NCBI GenBank assembly: GCA_946644025.1 | Contig: CAMPCG010000120.1 | Coordinates: 1 to 8,136 of the forward strand | Length of the DNA: 8,136 nucleotides | Source of the DNA: an uncultured Prevotellaceae bacterium | GTDB taxonomy: Bacteria > Bacteroidota > Bacteroidia > Bacteroidales > Bacteroidaceae | Reading direction: 5' to 3' | Shown: piece by piece, positions 6,825 to 8,136 of the stretch | How positions within the stretch are numbered: the stretch's first letter is position 1 | Layout: each line of letters opens with the position of its first letter | Position numbers and translations under genes: made by a program | Notes under the pieces: model-generated | What the model was told of the DNA's origin: nothing | Seen by the model: only the letters and a program-made list of their open reading frames with translations | Database searches by the model: none

Positions 6825-6855
6825 CAAAATTAAGCATAAAATTCCCCACCGCAAA
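6825..6855 (-). promoter_or_regulatory. Bacteroidetes-type sigma-ABfr promoter of mraZ and the dcw operon
   Basis: On the minus strand TTTG (6852-6855) is followed after exactly 19 nt by TAATTTTG (6825-6832), a full match to the Bacteroidetes -33/-7 consensus TTTG ... TAnnTTTG. Transcription would start around 6818-6822, leaving a leader of only about 10-15 nt before the mraZ ATG at 6807. I see no other equally good promoter inside the operon. Confidence 0.75.
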
Positions 6856-6878
6856 ACACTTCGCCCCACTTCACTACA
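6844..6878 (-). promoter_or_regulatory. Putative MraZ operator: four boxes spaced 10 nt apart
   Basis: Read on the minus strand, TGTAG (6874-6878), TGGGG (6864-6868), TGTTT (6854-6858) and TGGGG (6844-6848) occur with exactly 5-nt spacers. MraZ of Escherichia coli is known to bind TGGGN repeats separated by 5 nt upstream of mraZ. Two boxes are good matches and two are degenerate (TG only). The array overlaps the -33 element at 6852-6855 and most of the promoter spacer, so MraZ binding here would be expected to repress the operon. The role is inferred from spacing and position. Confidence 0.6.
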
Positions 6879-6914
6879 TATTTAACTTTATTTTACAGTA
6901 TTCTGGCCCTTTCA

Positions 6915-7064
6915 TGCCCTTTTCCTTCACACTTTCCCGATTTTGTGCATACGCTTTTCGGCGGCAGTCTGGCCGACTGACGCTTTGGTTGCGTACCCCA
7001 AAGGATGTGTGCGCCCACCAATGCTCCCTTCTGTTGATGGGAAAGAGCCGTGGAAAAGGTGTCG
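6915..7064 (-). ncRNA. Candidate structured small RNA (rod-like fold, 6S-like or Bacteroidales-1-like) upstream of mraZ
   Basis: About 150 nt of non-repetitive, non-coding sequence can fold into a rod. P1 pairs CCUUUUCC (7052-7059) with GGAAAAGG (6918-6925). After a symmetric 6 x 6 internal loop, P2 pairs CUUUCCC (7039-7045) with GGGAAAG (6932-6938). Inside are two hairpins: CUUUGG/CCAAAG (6998-7003 with 6983-6988, 9-nt loop) and CAGUC/GACUG (6975-6979 with 6965-6969, 5-nt loop). A near-consensus promoter places the 5' end just before P1, which favours the minus strand. I cannot confirm a family: 6S RNA and the Bacteroidales-1 motif are the candidates to test. No U-run terminator follows, so it could also be a structured long leader of mraZ. 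Confidence 0.42.
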
Positions 7065-7067
7065 TTG

Positions 7068-7095
7068 CAAGTATATTAAATGTAGAAAGGGCAAA
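7068..7095 (-). promoter_or_regulatory. Possible promoter for the candidate small RNA
   Basis: On the minus strand TATACTTG (7068-7075) matches five of the six fixed positions of the Bacteroidetes -7 element TAnnTTTG. A TTTG lies upstream at 7092-7095, but the spacer is 16 nt rather than the usual 19 or so, so the -33 element is weak. The predicted start near 7061-7064 falls directly before the paired base of the candidate RNA. Confidence 0.35.
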
Positions 7096-7103
7096 GACAA
7101 TCT

Positions 7104-7187
7104 ACAAACCACGTCAGTGTTTGTATAAACGCCGACGTGGTTTGTACAAACGCCGACGTGGTTTGTACAAACACTGACAGCGTTTGA
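7104..7187. repeat. Four tandem 21-bp palindromic units (ACAAAC-N9-GTTTGT)
   Basis: Units lie at 7104-7124, 7125-7145, 7146-7166 and 7167-7187 without spacers. Units 2 and 3 differ at one position (ATAAAC against ACAAAC). Each unit has ACAAAC-like and GTTTGT-like ends as an imperfect dyad. Unit 1 is nearly the reverse complement of units 2 and 3, so the first two can pair as CAAACCACGTC with GACGTGGTTTG. The units have no start codon or ribosome site suggesting translation. They could be binding sites or simply a dispersed repeat. Confidence 0.85.
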
Positions 7188-7205
7188 AGATTTGAGGCCC
7201 AGCAA

Positions 7206-7281
7206 CCCACCCCCAAGAGACCCTCCCCCAAGAGACCCACCCCCCGGCCCCTCCCCAAGAGACCCTCCCCCGGCCCCTCCC
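7206..7281. repeat. C-rich direct repeats with AAGAGACCC cores
   Basis: The plus strand carries three AAGAGACCC cores (7215-7223, 7230-7238, 7257-7265) separated by C-rich linkers such as CCCTCCCCC and CCGGCCCCTCCC. The third copy is the left arm of the inverted repeat that follows. The minus-strand open frame across this stretch is only Gly/Leu-rich repeat translation and is not called a gene. Confidence 0.75.
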
Positions 7282-7370
7282 AAGGGAGGGGAGTAGAATG
7301 TTCTACCGCCTCTAAGTCTAACTACTCCCCTCCCTCACAGGGAGGGGCTGGGGGGAGGGTCTCTTGGGGA
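7252..7370. repeat. Large GC-rich inverted repeat directly behind the rel gene
   Basis: The left arm (7252-7296) and right arm (7322-7370) are near-complementary over about 45 bp: CCCAAGAGACCCTCCCCC pairs with its complement at 7352-7368, and GGGAGGGGAGTAG (7284-7296) with CTACTCCCCTCCC (7322-7334). Each arm also contains its own hairpin: CCCCTCCC-AA-GGGAGGGG (7274-7291) and CCCCTCCCT-CAC-AGGGAGGGG (7327-7347). The loop is 7297-7321. It begins 11 nt after the rel stop, so it could stop transcription or protect the rel mRNA 3' end, but there is no U-run. It resembles a short non-coding palindromic repeat element; I see no transposase. Confidence 0.85.
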
Positions 7371-7380
7371 ACGGTGGGGC

Positions 7381-8136
7381 CTAAACCCTCTCCACCTGCT
7401 TCACGCCCTTCACCGTGCGCAGCTTCTTGATGAGCGTCTCCAGGCGGGTGTTGTCGTTAATCATGATGGTCATGGTGCCGCGGAAGAGACCGTCGTTGGA
7501 GTCGATGTTGATGCTGCGGAGCACCAGCTTCTCGTCTTTCGAGATGATGGAGGTGAGGTTGTTGACGATGCCCAGGTCGTCGTTGCCTATGATGCGCAGC
7601 GTTATCTGGTACTGCGACGAGCCTTTCCCGCTCCAGCGTGCCTTGACGACACGGTAGCCGAAGCGTCGGCGCATCTCGGGGGCGTTGGGGCAGTCCTCGC
7701 GGTGAATCTTGATGCCGCCGCCCGTGGTGACGAAGCCGAAGACGGGGTCGCCGTAGATGGGGTTGCAGCAGTGGGCCAGGTGGAAGTCCAGCCCCTTGAG
7801 GTCCTGGCCGATGACGAGCACGTCGTCGGACAGCTGGGGGTTGAGGCCCGGGAGCTGCGAGTTGTCGAGCACGAACTCCTCGGCCGAGCGCGTCTCGCCT
7901 CTCACCTCTCCGTTCTCGCCCTTTAGCTCCAGGTACTTCTCGATGACGGTCTGCACGTCGAGCGTCTCGCTGACCAGGTCGCGGTAGAAGTCGCTGCTCT
8001 CCTTGTAGCCCAGCTTGCGTATGACGCGCATCATGGTTGCCTCGTCCTGCTCTATGTGGCGGTTGCGGAACTTGCGCTCCAGCATCTCCTTCACCAGCAG
8101 GGCCTCCTTCTGCTGCGTCTCCTTGATGGCCAGGCG
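7381..8136 (-). CDS. rel: Rel/SpoT-family (p)ppGpp synthetase/hydrolase, C-terminal 251 residues (start lies outside the window)
   Basis: Bifunctional Rel enzymes make and degrade (p)ppGpp and sense uncharged tRNA on stalled ribosomes through their C-terminal half. Only that half is seen. The frame is open from the window edge (RLAIKETQQKEALLVKEML...) to a TAG at 7381-7383. It contains an alpha-helical region (visible residues 1-80), the zinc-finger/RIS region with AHCCNPIYGD (HCC at about 122-124) and IHREDCPNA (His145, Cys149), and a C-terminal ACT domain (about 172-251, QYQITLRIIGNDDLGIVNNLTS). A GTG at 8094 is internal, not the start. The catalytic HD and synthetase domains and the TGS domain must lie beyond 8136, so bifunctionality cannot be judged here. 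It is codirectional with the dcw cluster but separated from mraZ by a repeat-rich gap. Confidence 0.95.
   Translation of the reverse strand, partial: RLAIKETQQKEALLVKEMLERKFRNRHIEQDEATMMRVIRKLGYKESSDFYRDLVSETLDVQTVIEKYLELKGENGEVRGETRSAEEFVLDNSQLPGLNPQLSDDVLVIGQDLKGLDFHLAHCCNPIYGDPVFGFVTTGGGIKIHREDCPNAPEMRRRFGYRVVKARWSGKGSSQYQITLRIIGNDDLGIVNNLTSIISKDEKLVLRSINIDSNDGLFRGTMTIMINDNTRLETLIKKLRTVKGVKQVERV

Noticed and set aside
6808..6849. Longer MraZ start at 6849
   Set aside because: The codons overlap the -7 and spacer of the promoter, and the family N terminus begins at the ATG at 6807.
7104..7187. CRISPR array
   Set aside because: The 21-bp units are contiguous with no unique spacers, and no cas genes are nearby.
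6927..7283. Minus-strand open frame of 118 codons in the rel-mraZ gap
   Set aside because: The translation is Gly/Leu-rich repeat followed by repeated VCTNHVG from the 21-bp units, and it overlaps the structured RNA candidate; nothing suggests a protein.
7322..7370. Intrinsic terminator of rel
   Set aside because: The stem is strong but no U-run follows on the minus strand, and the structure looks like part of a larger repeat; kept as a repeat only.

Overview
This window is the 5' half of a division and cell wall (dcw) cluster from a member of the Bacteroidales, most likely a GC-rich Prevotella-type species. The lineage call rests on several features: a Bacteroidetes-type promoter (TTTG-N19-TAATTTTG) in front of mraZ, an ftsL of the short Bacteroidetes form, a PASTA-tailed division PBP directly after ftsL, a Bacteroidetes-style loop insertion in MraY, and weak Shine-Dalgarno sequences. 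The genus is an inference, not proven.

All genes lie on the minus strand and are transcribed from high to low coordinates. From right to left they are: the C-terminal third of a Rel/SpoT (p)ppGpp synthetase/hydrolase (7381-8136, cut by the window edge); a 547-nt gap from the rel stop to the mraZ ATG; mraZ (6355-6807); rsmH (5235-6341); ftsL (4673-5224); ftsI/PBP (2460-4604); murE (916-2394); and the first 238 codons of mraY (1-714, cut by the window edge). MraZ is the regulator at the head of the cluster. RsmH methylates 16S rRNA. FtsL and FtsI belong to the septal peptidoglycan machine. MurE adds the third stem-peptide residue (the DNPR motif implies meso-diaminopimelate). MraY makes lipid I at the membrane.

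The gap between rel and mraZ is densely organised. From mraZ outward it holds the promoter; four boxes at exact 10-nt spacing that look like MraZ operators overlapping the -33 element; a roughly 150-nt segment that folds into a rod with a paired base and its own near-consensus promoter (candidate small RNA, possibly 6S-like); four 21-bp palindromic repeats; and a C/G-rich inverted-repeat element directly behind rel.

The most unusual feature is an 89-nt element present at 85/89 identity inside both rsmH and ftsL, in the same orientation and reading frame. It encodes a Ser/Pro/Gly-rich peptide inserted into a surface loop of RsmH and the N-terminal tail of FtsL, and it looks like a dispersed, coding-compatible palindromic repeat. 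Two intergenic gaps of the operon (murE-mraY and ftsL-ftsI) carry period-8 simple repeats, the first with a 36-bp inverted repeat. No insertion sequence, tRNA, rRNA or CRISPR array is visible, and the plus-strand open frames look like shadows of the minus-strand genes.
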